Assembly: GCA_030620455.1 (NCBI GenBank)
Contig: JAUXEQ010000044.1
Coordinates: 1-9,185, forward strand
Length of the DNA: 9,185 nt
Origin: a bacterium
Lineage (GTDB): Bacteria; UBP14; UBA6098; B30-G16
Reading direction: 5' to 3'
The notes beneath the pieces are model-generated. The model was not told the origin of the DNA and did not search any database. It worked only from the letters and a program-made list of their open reading frames with translations. This document shows, piece after piece, positions 1 through 7,376 of the stretch; the first letter of the stretch is position 1; the number at the start of each line of letters is the position of its first letter. The position numbers and the translations under genes are program-made.

Positions 1-1
1 C

Positions 2-868
2 TTTCACGAATATCCTATCGACTTATCAACAGTAATTCTTGAAATAAACGATTCAATAATATTAGGAACGGATAGTCGCTTATCTCTTATAGATGGTGAT
101 ACGCTTTTGTTTTCCCCCGATTTAGGATTTTGGAAGGATTCTACGTGGATCGATGTTTGTTTGAGACAAGCTAACGATATTCACGATAACGAACTTGCAG
201 AAAGCCCAATATGTTGGGGTTTTTGGAACGATTTTTCCCCACCGGTCTCGGAAATGATTTCTCCCTTACGTCCAGAACCTATTCGATTTATAGATCAGGT
301 TATCGATATTCAAATAGTGGATAATTTATCAGGAGTCGATACGTCTGCGATTGAATACTCTCTGGATGATATATATTACTCGCGAGATCAACTGGTTTGG
401 ATAGAGTGTGATACAGGCTGGATTGTACGCTTTGATCCTATATCGAACGATTTATCCTACGTACCTGTCGACACCATTAAGATTCTGATACATGTTTGTG
501 ATAATGTCGATTCAATTTATTATTGTGGTCCGAATTGCCAGGATTTTCAATTTTTCTTACCGGTAATGATTATCGACGAGTGCCAGCGATTTCCAAATCC
601 CTTTACGCCGAACTCGGATGGCCTCAACGATTTTGTGCAGTTTTACTTTCCTGATTTCGGGGTGAAACCGGGAGATGTTTTCATTTTTGATATTTATAAT
701 AAAGAAGTTAAGGAAATACATGTTCCGAAGGGCTTAGATTGTAAGGAAAGCGCACAATGGGACGGCACTGATCGGGATGGCAATCCTCTTCCACAGGGAG
801 TTTATATTTACCTTATCAAAATCGATGGTGAGATTATTTGTCAGGGAACAGTGAGTATAGCAAGATAA
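2..868 (+). CDS. C-terminal part of a large surface/secreted protein with Ig-like modules and a gliding-motility-type sorting domain (5' partial)
   Basis: The reading frame is open from base 2 to the TAA at 866-868, giving 288 residues with no stop or convincing start. A TTG at 107 could serve as a start, but the protein sequence upstream of it is already domain-like, so the gene most likely begins outside the window. Two beta-rich Ig-like modules are visible. The first, about residues 5-75, ends in a 'CWGFWNDFSPP' linker. The second, about 90-185, contains 'DNLSGVD'. The last ~90 residues hold the motif NPFTPNSDGLND (about 199-210), then 'WDGTDRDGNPLPQGVYIY'. This is the pattern of CHU_C/gliding-motility C-terminal and FlgD Ig-like sorting domains that lead proteins through the outer membrane. 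Several cysteines suggest disulfides outside the cytoplasm. The ligand or enzymatic role is unknown because the N-terminal part is missing. It is convergent with the next gene, 47 bp away. Confidence 0.85.
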   Translation, partial: FHEYPIDLSTVILEINDSIILGTDSRLSLIDGDTLLFSPDLGFWKDSTWIDVCLRQANDIHDNELAESPICWGFWNDFSPPVSEMISPLRPEPIRFIDQVIDIQIVDNLSGVDTSAIEYSLDDIYYSRDQLVWIECDTGWIVRFDPISNDLSYVPVDTIKILIHVCDNVDSIYYCGPNCQDFQFFLPVMIIDECQRFPNPFTPNSDGLNDFVQFYFPDFGVKPGDVFIFDIYNKEVKEIHVPKGLDCKESAQWDGTDRDGNPLPQGVYIYLIKIDGEIICQGTVSIAR

Positions 869-915
869 AAACGAGTGTAGTTTATTTTATGAATAATAAC
901 TCTTACTAATTTCGG

Positions 916-3900
916 TTAAGATGTGAATATTTTTTTGTGGAATCGACATAAAAACAAAACAGCGATAATACCTAAACCTAATGCAATTATAGCTTGTGTA
1001 TTGTAGAACTGGCATCCTGAAAGTTGGAAAATTTTACCACAAGTCATAAAACTTCCCATAAGTAATATTGTTCCTATATAAATAAGAACATGATCTCGGA
1101 AGATAGTTTTTATTAGTGCCCATGCGAATCCAACTATGATGAGATTCTTAAGCAAACTCCAGAAGTACTCAGGAAGAGTTTGCATTTCGGAAGAGCTTAT
1201 TAGAATTACAAGCGAAAAAATGAGCAGTGGAAAGTACTTACCAAATTTTTCAACAATAAAATCATAAACTGCAAAAGCAGCAGGTAGAAAAACTAAAATT
1301 CCCCACAGCCAGTAATTCAAAACCTCACCAGCAGGGAAATATTTAGCCATTAAGTCAGGATACAGTAACCCAACGGATGCCAAGGGTGGATTGAATATAT
1401 ACTCCATCCATTTCAGGAATCGTAATAACGCAATTATACTCAGAGATGAAATAATTGGATATAGAAGTTTGAAACCTGTGGGAATATTTATTTTAATACA
1501 GTATCGGAATCTTGTATTTGTAAACGCAGCGACTGCAACGCTGGAAGCAATTCCTGCAGTTAGAGCTTTTACACCGATTTGAGTCCACATTTGAGCAATG
1601 AAATTTCTATATGACTCTGCCGTGTTGTAACTGATCAAGTGAGACTGGATCGTATTTAGATCGATCGATATACTTAATAAAAATGCAATAACTCCAGCAC
1701 CAAAAATAAGCGAAAAGAATTGCTTGCGCATGCTTATTGCTCGTACAAACTGCAAGACCACAATAAAAAGAAGAAATGCCCATCCCAAAAGCGGTAAGAA
1801 ATTGAAAATGATAGAAAGCGTTGTGTTTTTTCTGTCCTGCCGAAGCCATTGTTCAGGGATTTTAAGTTCTGTAAATGGACCAGTCGGTTCATCTCCGATC
1901 AAATACACACCAACTCGCCATCTCGCGGCACCCACCGAATCCCATGATTGCCATACATATTCATGATCCTTTCTGGAGGTTTTGTCTTTGCTGGATTTTA
2001 TTACTACATCCCATTTCGAGACTTGCCCGAGATTATATTGCAATAAATAATTCAAAGCAATATCATAAGCTGAGTCGGAGGGCAGATAAGCACCACTATC
2101 GTCGTCTGATACAAAATGATTATATGAAATAATGTTGCCTTCAGGGTTAAATAACAGCGAATATTCATTTTCCTGTCCCGGCTGGAAAAACCTAATCTCC
2201 CACACATAAAAAGGCGAAAATCCCTGAGGACCGAAAGTTCTATCGATTCCCGACCAGCCCGTTTTTTGATAGACATATTTGAGTTCACTTGTGTTAGGCA
2301 AAGTAATAATATGCTTTGTTAATTTAAAATCGGAAAATTCTGCATCACTTGAGGATATGAATTCGTGGGCTGAATTCGTGATTTGGGATGGGTTTAAGGT
2401 GAATGTATGATACTTTTGACCTGGATGCAAAAAAGCTAAAATAATTGCAGCAACTGATATGAGTATAAAAACAACAGATGCGGTTTTGCTGGATGGTGTA
2501 AATCGAGTTTTCGGAGTTAATATTTTTGGACTTATGATAACCTTTTTTGAAATTTTACTTTCATTTAAAGATGTTCGACTTCTGATGCGTAATATTCTTC
2601 CAAGCAAAACCATTATTGCAGGAATTAGAACTATAATAACCACCATTATAGATGTGAAAGCATTGCCTTGACCGAAAATAATGTATCCAGATAACGCAGA
2701 ATTAACCACGAAATGCCATGTTAATGTAGAAATAGCACCAAACTTCAGAAAGATGAAACCTGCTGCGATTCCGATAAAACCGACCTCGATTCCGCGCACA
2801 TATCCGGGCGATTGGGGATAATTACTGTGAAGAAAACCCCATACGATCGCTAACAATATTATACCGCTAATTTTGCTTTTAAATAACCTCGAGATAAATG
2901 AAATACCGAAAAGCCTGAAAATAAATTCTTCACTTAGTGCTGCGCCTAATGCAATAGAAAAAGGGAATATCCACGGGATAAACGTACTCATAAGCTCAGT
3001 GTATGAGCTATCAGTAGGCACCCAGAAGCCCATTCTTTGACCTAATGTATAAAAAAGAACTAAAAATGCTAAATGAAATAATGCGAATAAATAACCGAAA
3101 AGAACAGCTTTTCTAAATTCTTTGGTTTTCCAGCCAGCGGGAGATAAGATATCTGGCAGAAAAGTCATCCGAGGAGCAAATTCTCGATATAATCTTTCTC
3201 CTGCAATAAATGCTGGGATAATCAATGCTCCAGCACTTATGCTCAAAAGGAAAGCTATTAGTATTTTCTCTGTAATAAATGTTGAGAAATTTGTTGCAGT
3301 ATCATAATTCATTATGTCAAGAGGCATAAGGTTTAATTCATTGATAAAGGATACAATTACAACGATTATTCCTAAGAATGCAGCGGTTCGCCAGGGAGTG
3401 TTTGTCACTCGAAAAGATCTAAAAAAAACGAACATCATAGCGATTAATAGTATAATAACTAGAAATGTAGCAAAGGATTGGAATAGCCTATTCGTGCTTC
3501 TTATCGATTCTAATTCTCTCCTGAAACTTTCCTTAGTGTGAAGATATTTCTCGAAATATCCGATTTGGTCGCCACAAATTTTTATTCTTATCCTTAACGA
3601 AGCATCTTTCAGTTGATCGCCCATTCTATCGAATTCAAAGATGTGATCTCGTCTATTAGGCAGATTCTCTGAGCTTGAGTTCTTGATGATGTATTTTTTT
3701 CTTTCAATACCCAGTTTAACAATAAAATTCTCAGCAAGTTTAAACGCAGAATCGGATTCAATAAAAGCCCCTGAGGATGTTTCTGGAAGAAAGTGTTTTA
3801 TATACACAATTGAGGAATCATCAGGCGTTATTCCGACGAAAAACTCCTGTTCTTGTCCAGGAATGAAATATCGTCCTAACCAACGCCATACTGGGATACC

Positions 3901-4179
3901 TCTTTTTTGGTGGAAACTTATTATTGAATCTCCACAGTAAACTCTGTCTATATAAAACTTACCAACTTCATCCATTATAATGAATCTTTTGTATTCGATC
4001 GGGGAATAACCAAAAGAAGTAATAACAGAATCCATTACTTGTGCAGCATCGGTCTTTTGAAGTTTTATTGGAACTTCAACCTCGGGGAAAGCGTTGCGAA
4101 ATTGTTTTTTAAGCAACAAAAATCCACCAATGGACAGAGCAAGAATGAAAATTAATATGATTTTGTCTTGTGTTTTCAT
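916..4179 (-). CDS. CPBP-family intramembrane metalloprotease with internal tandem duplication (second half catalytically degenerate)
   Basis: This 1087-residue polytopic membrane protein has a first membrane segment at ~7-24, an extracytoplasmic domain ~35-230, and then several membrane helices. These carry CPBP (Abi/Rce1-like) signatures: EEFIFR at 417-422 (EExxxR), WGFLH at 447-451 with H451, and HFVVN at 489-493 (HxxxN). These residues form the putative catalytic/metal site in this family, so this half is probably an active membrane protease. From ~590 the whole architecture repeats. 'FxPGQExE' occurs at 105-112 and 665-672, 'SGA(F/Y)..SDSA' at 136-145 and 695-704, and 'NYDTA'/'SYNTA' at ~291 and ~850. 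In the second half EExxxR aligns with YDFIVE (972-977) and the histidines are lost, so it is probably inactive. The substrate is unknown. CPBP proteins are usually 200-350 residues, so this one is very long. The ATG at 4177-4179 has only a weak ribosome site. It is divergent from the parvulin gene across 112 bp. Confidence 0.88.
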   Translation of the reverse strand: MKTQDKIILIFILALSIGGFLLLKKQFRNAFPEVEVPIKLQKTDAAQVMDSVITSFGYSPIEYKRFIIMDEVGKFYIDRVYCGDSIISFHQKRGIPVWRWLGRYFIPGQEQEFFVGITPDDSSIVYIKHFLPETSSGAFIESDSAFKLAENFIVKLGIERKKYIIKNSSSENLPNRRDHIFEFDRMGDQLKDASLRIRIKICGDQIGYFEKYLHTKESFRRELESIRSTNRLFQSFATFLVIILLIAMMFVFFRSFRVTNTPWRTAAFLGIIVVIVSFINELNLMPLDIMNYDTATNFSTFITEKILIAFLLSISAGALIIPAFIAGERLYREFAPRMTFLPDILSPAGWKTKEFRKAVLFGYLFALFHLAFLVLFYTLGQRMGFWVPTDSSYTELMSTFIPWIFPFSIALGAALSEEFIFRLFGISFISRLFKSKISGIILLAIVWGFLHSNYPQSPGYVRGIEVGFIGIAAGFIFLKFGAISTLTWHFVVNSALSGYIIFGQGNAFTSIMVVIIVLIPAIMVLLGRILRIRSRTSLNESKISKKVIISPKILTPKTRFTPSSKTASVVFILISVAAIILAFLHPGQKYHTFTLNPSQITNSAHEFISSSDAEFSDFKLTKHIITLPNTSELKYVYQKTGWSGIDRTFGPQGFSPFYVWEIRFFQPGQENEYSLLFNPEGNIISYNHFVSDDDSGAYLPSDSAYDIALNYLLQYNLGQVSKWDVVIKSSKDKTSRKDHEYVWQSWDSVGAARWRVGVYLIGDEPTGPFTELKIPEQWLRQDRKNTTLSIIFNFLPLLGWAFLLFIVVLQFVRAISMRKQFFSLIFGAGVIAFLLSISIDLNTIQSHLISYNTAESYRNFIAQMWTQIGVKALTAGIASSVAVAAFTNTRFRYCIKINIPTGFKLLYPIISSLSIIALLRFLKWMEYIFNPPLASVGLLYPDLMAKYFPAGEVLNYWLWGILVFLPAAFAVYDFIVEKFGKYFPLLIFSLVILISSSEMQTLPEYFWSLLKNLIIVGFAWALIKTIFRDHVLIYIGTILLMGSFMTCGKIFQLSGCQFYNTQAIIALGLGIIAVLFLCRFHKKIFTS

Positions 4180-4228
4180 CGAGAGGTAAATATTTATATG
4201 TTAAATTAGTTAAAATATAAAAAAAAAT

Positions 4229-4258
4229 TTGGTAAAAACCTAAGGTCAAATATATTAT
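4229..4258 (+). promoter_or_regulatory. Putative promoter of the parvulin gene
   Basis: A TTGGTA (4229-4234) lies 18 bp upstream of TATTAT (4253-4258), with TATATT as an overlapping alternative 16 bp away. The start codon follows about 33 bp after the -10 box. The region is very AT-rich, so chance matches are likely and the assignment is tentative. No clear counterpart was found for the divergent CPBP gene in the same gap. Confidence 0.35.
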
Positions 4259-4278
4259 CTCTCAGTTTGAAAACAGAT

Positions 4279-4286
4279 AAGGAGGA
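4279..4286 (+). promoter_or_regulatory. Strong Shine-Dalgarno site of the parvulin gene
   Basis: AAGGAGGA lies five bases before the ATG at 4292. This fixes the start and shows that this organism uses canonical ribosome binding sites for at least some genes. Confidence 0.8.
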
Positions 4287-4291
4287 ATTAA

Positions 4292-5143
4292 ATGAAGTGG
4301 TTCTTATTTCTGATCTCGATGTTACTAATGCTATTCTCTTTTGTAGCGGCACAGGACCTAACCTATGGTACAGTTGTTGCAGAAGTAAACGGGCAGGAGA
4401 TCACAGTTGGCGAGTTTTTTATGGAGTTAAATCGTTTGACTCCGGAGGTTCGATCGGGGATAATTGAGGATCCAAATGGTAAAACTGAAGTTTTAAATTT
4501 AATAATTAGGAAGAAACTTTTAACTGCCGAAGCTAAAAAACTGAAAGTCGATACTCTTAATGCAGTGAAAATTGAAATTTATAGGTATGCACAGGAAGTC
4601 TATGCTCAATACCTGTTGGATATTACAGGTCGAAACGCTGCAAAGTGCACTGAAGAAGAAGCTAAGCAGTTTTATGATAATAACGACACTTTATTTAAGA
4701 TTCCCAATACATATCATTTGATGCAAATTATTTTGCCAAAGGAGTCTGAGGCTAAAGATGTCATTAAGAAATTGAAATCAGGAAAGTTGGATTGGGATGA
4801 AGCGATAAAAAACTACCCAGGAATTACTGGGATGGCATCGGGTGACGCCGGATGGGCAGCGGAAAACAGACTCGTTCCGGAATATAAGGATAAGATAATT
4901 AGCATTAAGACAGGCGATATTGATGGCCCTTTTAAAATTGGTGAAGGTTACTTCGTAATAAAGATGATTGAGAAGGAGAAAGCCCGAGACCTTACATTCG
5001 AGGAGACCAAGGATAGGATAATACAGGTAATAGGTCAACAACGTGCTCGAAAAGCCGTTGAAGAACTGAAGAGCAAACTCTGGATGCAGTCCAAGCATAC
5101 AATTGACAATGCTGTTCTTCAGAAAATACCTCTTAACCCATAA
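4292..5143 (+). CDS. Periplasmic parvulin-type peptidyl-prolyl cis-trans isomerase / chaperone (SurA/PpiC/PrsA-like)
   Basis: The product has 283 residues. A signal peptide (hydrophobic run 4-17, likely cleavage after FVAA, residue 20) has no lipobox cysteine, so the mature protein is probably soluble in the periplasm and not a PrsA-type lipoprotein. The segment VNGQEITVGEF (32-42) followed by helices to ~130 matches the SurA-N chaperone part. Residues ~140-228 form one parvulin (rotamase) domain: 'YHLMQIIL' (first strand), 'SGDAGWAAENRLVPEY' (183-198), 'IKTGDIDGPFKIGEGYFVIKM' (205-225). A C-terminal helix follows. The family catalyses prolyl isomerisation and helps fold exported and outer-membrane proteins, which fits a neighbourhood rich in secreted proteins. 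There is a single parvulin domain, where classical SurA has two. It is monocistronic, with its own promoter candidate, a strong ribosome site and a terminator. Confidence 0.92.
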   Translation: MKWFLFLISMLLMLFSFVAAQDLTYGTVVAEVNGQEITVGEFFMELNRLTPEVRSGIIEDPNGKTEVLNLIIRKKLLTAEAKKLKVDTLNAVKIEIYRYAQEVYAQYLLDITGRNAAKCTEEEAKQFYDNNDTLFKIPNTYHLMQIILPKESEAKDVIKKLKSGKLDWDEAIKNYPGITGMASGDAGWAAENRLVPEYKDKIISIKTGDIDGPFKIGEGYFVIKMIEKEKARDLTFEETKDRIIQVIGQQRARKAVEELKSKLWMQSKHTIDNAVLQKIPLNP

Positions 5144-5199
5144 TTTTGCTTGGCATTATAAAATTTTCTAAATTTTAGGTGTAATGTCATTTGTTTTAG

Positions 5200-5225
5200 A
5201 ACCCCGATATCGAGTCGGGGTTTTT
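5200..5225 (+). terminator. Rho-independent terminator after the parvulin gene
   Basis: A GC-rich hairpin, AACCCCGA (5200-5207) pairing with TCGGGGTT (5215-5222), has a 7-base loop (5208-5214) and runs directly into TTTTT (5221-5225). It stands out in AT-rich surroundings and lies 57 bp after the parvulin stop codon. The U-run is only on the plus-strand side, so it ends plus-strand transcription. Confidence 0.88.
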
Positions 5226-5527
5226 AATTGTTACAATGATATTTATTCCTTATTTATACTTTTCTGATTGAAATGAATTATTTAACGCAACGATTACTTA
5301 TGCGATCTCGTAAAATTAAATTTTAAGATTCTTAGATTCGTAAAAAAATAATGCATAAGCTCCAGTGTTTAAAAAGGTTAATTATTTAACTTAACAAAAT
5401 TATTTAAAAGCTCAAAATTATCTATTGACAATTATCGAGATACCTATTATTCTATATTTATATATGTTTGTAAATATTATTTTAAGGTAGTTTCTGCAAA
5501 AAATGAACAATTAAAAGAAGGTGCATT
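5226..5527. other. AT-rich intergenic region without a recognisable gene
   Basis: This is the rest of the 384-bp gap between the parvulin and 5528 genes. The only open frame starting with ATG that was noticed is 17 codons (from 5273) and has no ribosome site. A small inverted repeat GTTAA-TTAT-TTAAC lies at 5377-5390, upstream of the predicted -35 box at 5425. It could be an operator but may be chance in such AT-rich DNA. No RNA gene was recognised. Confidence 0.6.
5425..5453 (+). promoter_or_regulatory. Putative promoter of the 5528 gene
   Basis: A perfect -35 hexamer TTGACA (5425-5430) is followed after 17 bp by TATTCT (5448-5453, four of six consensus bases). Other AT-rich -10 candidates (TATTAT, TATATT) sit nearby at poorer spacing. 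Transcription would start near 5460, leaving a leader of about 68 nt. Confidence 0.5.
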
Positions 5528-6112
5528 ATGTCAAATCGGAAGATATTTGATAGAAGCTTATACTTATCGATTGTAGCAATTCTTTTATTAGGGGCTTTCT
5601 CTTATGCTAAGGATTTTTCTTGGGAATCCCTTCGTTTTGAGGTGAATCCTGAATATGTGTATACATATGGAGAATATCATTTCAAAGATTGCGATACTGT
5701 AGGTGAAACTATAAGTTTGAATTTCCATTTTTCCACAAGGGATAGTTTGGGGAAGCCATATGATATTAATATTATGACTCTCGAAGGTGATACAATAAAC
5801 TGGGAATGGATCGAGGAACACCATGAGTTTTCATTCGATATACCACAGGAACCTTGTGCTGTGATTATTAATTATAAGACAAATATTCCCAGCAACCTTT
5901 TTGTTTATCCACTTCCAAAGGCATACGATTTTGACGAGTCGCTTGATTCATGTGTTATCGAAATTAGATTTCCCGAAAAACTATCTGTTTCAACTAATTA
6001 TTCTGCGGATACAGTTTTTTATGAGAATAATACTGCAGTTGTGAAGTTGCGAAAATTAGGCTTTTTACCTGAGCAAGATTTTGAAATAACTATTAATCCT
6101 TCTGTCAAATAA
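5528..6112 (+). CDS. Secreted protein of unknown function
   Basis: The product has 194 residues and I do not recognise a family. An N-terminal signal peptide is clear: positive residues (NRK, R9), hydrophobic core ~11-23, and a likely cleavage after SYA (residue 27). The mature part is rich in aromatic and acidic residues and alternates in a way typical of beta-strands ('ETISLNFHFSTRD', 'CAVIINYKTNIP', 'SCVIEIRFPEKL', 'TAVVKLRKL'). It may be a one- or two-sheet beta-sandwich. Three cysteines are present in the mature chain. No C-terminal sorting motif is present, so it is probably periplasmic or uses another export route. The start is supported by AGAAGG at 5516-5521, six bases before the ATG. 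It has its own promoter candidate and is convergent with the 6184-7257 gene, so it looks monocistronic. The length, signal peptide and codon structure make a real gene likely. Confidence 0.8.
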   Translation: MSNRKIFDRSLYLSIVAILLLGAFSYAKDFSWESLRFEVNPEYVYTYGEYHFKDCDTVGETISLNFHFSTRDSLGKPYDINIMTLEGDTINWEWIEEHHEFSFDIPQEPCAVIINYKTNIPSNLFVYPLPKAYDFDESLDSCVIEIRFPEKLSVSTNYSADTVFYENNTAVVKLRKLGFLPEQDFEITINPSVK

Positions 6113-6183
6113 GTGACAAATCCTTTTTGCATAGCTTTCTTATAAAAACCTCGAATTTAAATGCGCTACGCTTATTTTTCTCT

Positions 6184-7257
6184 CTATTTTAGATAAATTA
6201 TAGGTTTACAAATAGGTTTCTTACCCGTTATACTTCTAATGAAATAAATCCCAGAATTAATATTTTTATTAGGTTGCCAGATGACTGTATTTTTTGAGGA
6301 TAATTCCTCGATAATATTACCCCTAAGATCGATTATTTCAATGTTAACACCATTTGGATTGCTAATCCTGCAAGCATTGTTGAATGGATTTGGGAAGATA
6401 TTAAGCATGTTTTGATTAGGCAATGATTTGCCCTCCTTGATTTCTGATATGCCAGACCATCCCGCTAATCTCGCCATCATCCACCAGAGAGCTTTACCCT
6501 TGTTCTCGCAGCTTTCAAGAGTAGTATGTCCCGGTCCTCCGGGATTATTGTAGTGTGGATGCTCGCTGGGAACAACGTGAGTATCGATAGTGTAAGTATG
6601 ATGTTCTGTGCCATACCATGCGTCGATATCTGCAAAATCGAATAGAACTTTATCGTTATCTCGACAAAACTGGCGAATCTGTTCGTTTCTGAGATATCGA
6701 TTTAAACCATTGGAACCTATAGCCTGTGCGTTACCGGTTATATAAATAAATGTTACTCCAGGGAATTCCGATTCTAATTGAGCAATACTGTCAAGATATG
6801 CTTGTGTTTCGGTTTCGCTGTTGTGATCTTGCTGGCAACACCACGACCATAAGGAGTAATTTATTGTAGGATTGTTATTTAGAACATCTCGGGTTTTGTT
6901 CATGCCATCATGAGTTTTCCAATAAAGTTCCGGTGTAATATATGTTACGCTTTCCTGACCGTCGAAAATGTTGAAACTGTTTGCATCGGTGGGAAGCCGT
7001 GATGATGCTCTCGAGTATTTGTAGAAGGAATTGGCTCTTTCGATAGCTTCCAATCCATGCATTAGTTGACTACCGTGAGATGTGTGAGCATAATGCAGTC
7101 TGCAATTGCATTTCACCGAGTCGATCCAAGCGTTGGGAACACGGCTCAGATCTGTGCATGAGTGATCGATGATAATCGGGTCGGCATAAAGGTAAAAAGC
7201 GAATAAAACAAGTGGGACAAATAAGAGGGTGGTGGTTCTTATTTTAAGTTCTATCAT
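6184..7257 (-). CDS. Secreted SGNH-hydrolase-like 'HTSHGSQ' protein with C-terminal FPNPFN sorting domain
   Basis: The product has 357 residues. The signal peptide spans ~1-25 (hydrophobic core 10-22, cleavage near YLYA|DP). The central domain, ~28-268, carries HYAHTSHGSQ (55-64), then 'SLWSWCCQQDHN' (135-146), 'VTFIYITGNAQAIGSNGLN' (168-186), 'VLFDFADIDAWYG' (204-216) and a late 'GPGHTT' (241-246). The order Ser/Gly-Ser motif, GNxQ motif and final His resembles the block layout of SGNH/GDSL hydrolases, but no canonical GDS block is present. Hydrolase activity is inferred only; related environmental proteins are usually unannotated. A linker leads to a ~75-residue tail with LNIFPNPFN (285-293) and 'GIYFIRS', a Por-secretion-type sorting/FlgD-Ig-like domain, so the protein is likely exported to the surface. 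The ATG at 7255-7257 is preceded by AGGAGGTA. It lies downstream of the 7377-8768 gene on the same strand but has a separate promoter candidate. Confidence 0.85.
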   Translation of the reverse strand: MIELKIRTTTLLFVPLVLFAFYLYADPIIIDHSCTDLSRVPNAWIDSVKCNCRLHYAHTSHGSQLMHGLEAIERANSFYKYSRASSRLPTDANSFNIFDGQESVTYITPELYWKTHDGMNKTRDVLNNNPTINYSLWSWCCQQDHNSETETQAYLDSIAQLESEFPGVTFIYITGNAQAIGSNGLNRYLRNEQIRQFCRDNDKVLFDFADIDAWYGTEHHTYTIDTHVVPSEHPHYNNPGGPGHTTLESCENKGKALWWMMARLAGWSGISEIKEGKSLPNQNMLNIFPNPFNNACRISNPNGVNIEIIDLRGNIIEELSSKNTVIWQPNKNINSGIYFIRSITGKKPICKPIIYLK

Positions 7258-7260
7258 ATT

Positions 7261-7268
7261 TACCTCCT
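7261..7268 (-). promoter_or_regulatory. Strong Shine-Dalgarno site of the 6184-7257 gene
   Basis: Read on the minus strand this is AGGAGGTA, three bases before the start codon (core AGGAGG five bases before it). It fixes the chosen start. Confidence 0.75.
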
Positions 7269-7298
7269 ATGGTATGAAAAATGGATTTGTCGCAAGGG

Positions 7299-7336
7299 AT
7301 TTCTAAAAAATGCTTCAAACAATAATATATCTAAAA
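7299..7336 (-). repeat. 38-bp upstream element, copy 1 (before the 6184-7257 gene)
   Basis: Read on the minus strand, this segment matches 8850-8887 (plus strand) at 34 of 38 positions. The core is TTTGAAGCATTTTTTAGAA. Its proximal end is 41 nt from the start codon, and its distal end overlaps the predicted -10 box of this gene. A shared regulatory or untranslated-leader element is the likeliest reading. Confidence 0.65.
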
Positions 7337-7352
7337 TGTATGGAATAATCAA
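7324..7352 (-). promoter_or_regulatory. Putative promoter of the 6184-7257 gene
   Basis: On the minus strand TTGATT (7347-7352) and TATATT (7324-7329) are separated by exactly 17 bp. Transcription would begin near 7317, leaving a leader of about 60 nt. The -35 box lies just before the end of the upstream gene, in the 119-bp gap, so this gene can be expressed independently of it. Confidence 0.5.
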
Positions 7353-7376
7353 GTGTGAAGTAAGTAATTTGGTGGG

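Noticed and set aside
107..109. TTG as the start of the first gene
   Set aside because: The frame is open to the window edge and the upstream translation continues the same Ig-like module, so the gene is simply cut by the window.
869..915. Possible GAGT/ACTC hairpin between the first gene and the CPBP gene as a shared terminator
   Set aside because: The stem is only four base pairs with a long AT-rich loop, which is not enough to call a terminator.
1607..1849. Short minus-strand frame within the CPBP gene
   Set aside because: It is out of frame with the continuous 1087-codon gene, whose two halves show consistent internal homology, so there is no frameshift or nested gene to invoke.
4250..4275. 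Third copy of the 38-bp element before the parvulin gene (ATATTAT ... GTTTGAA)
   Set aside because: The two short matches are separated by extra bases and the rest of the element is absent; chance in AT-rich DNA explains it.
5273..5326. 17-codon open frame in the intergenic gap
   Set aside because: It has no ribosome site and no recognisable features, and a frame of this length is expected by chance.
5472..5496. Degenerate copy of the 38-bp element before the 5528 gene
   Set aside because: Only AAATATTATT matches well, and its distance to the start codon differs from the two real copies.
6113..6183. Terminator between the convergent genes
   Set aside because: Only a tiny GCG-CTA-CGC palindrome is present, without a solid stem plus T-run.
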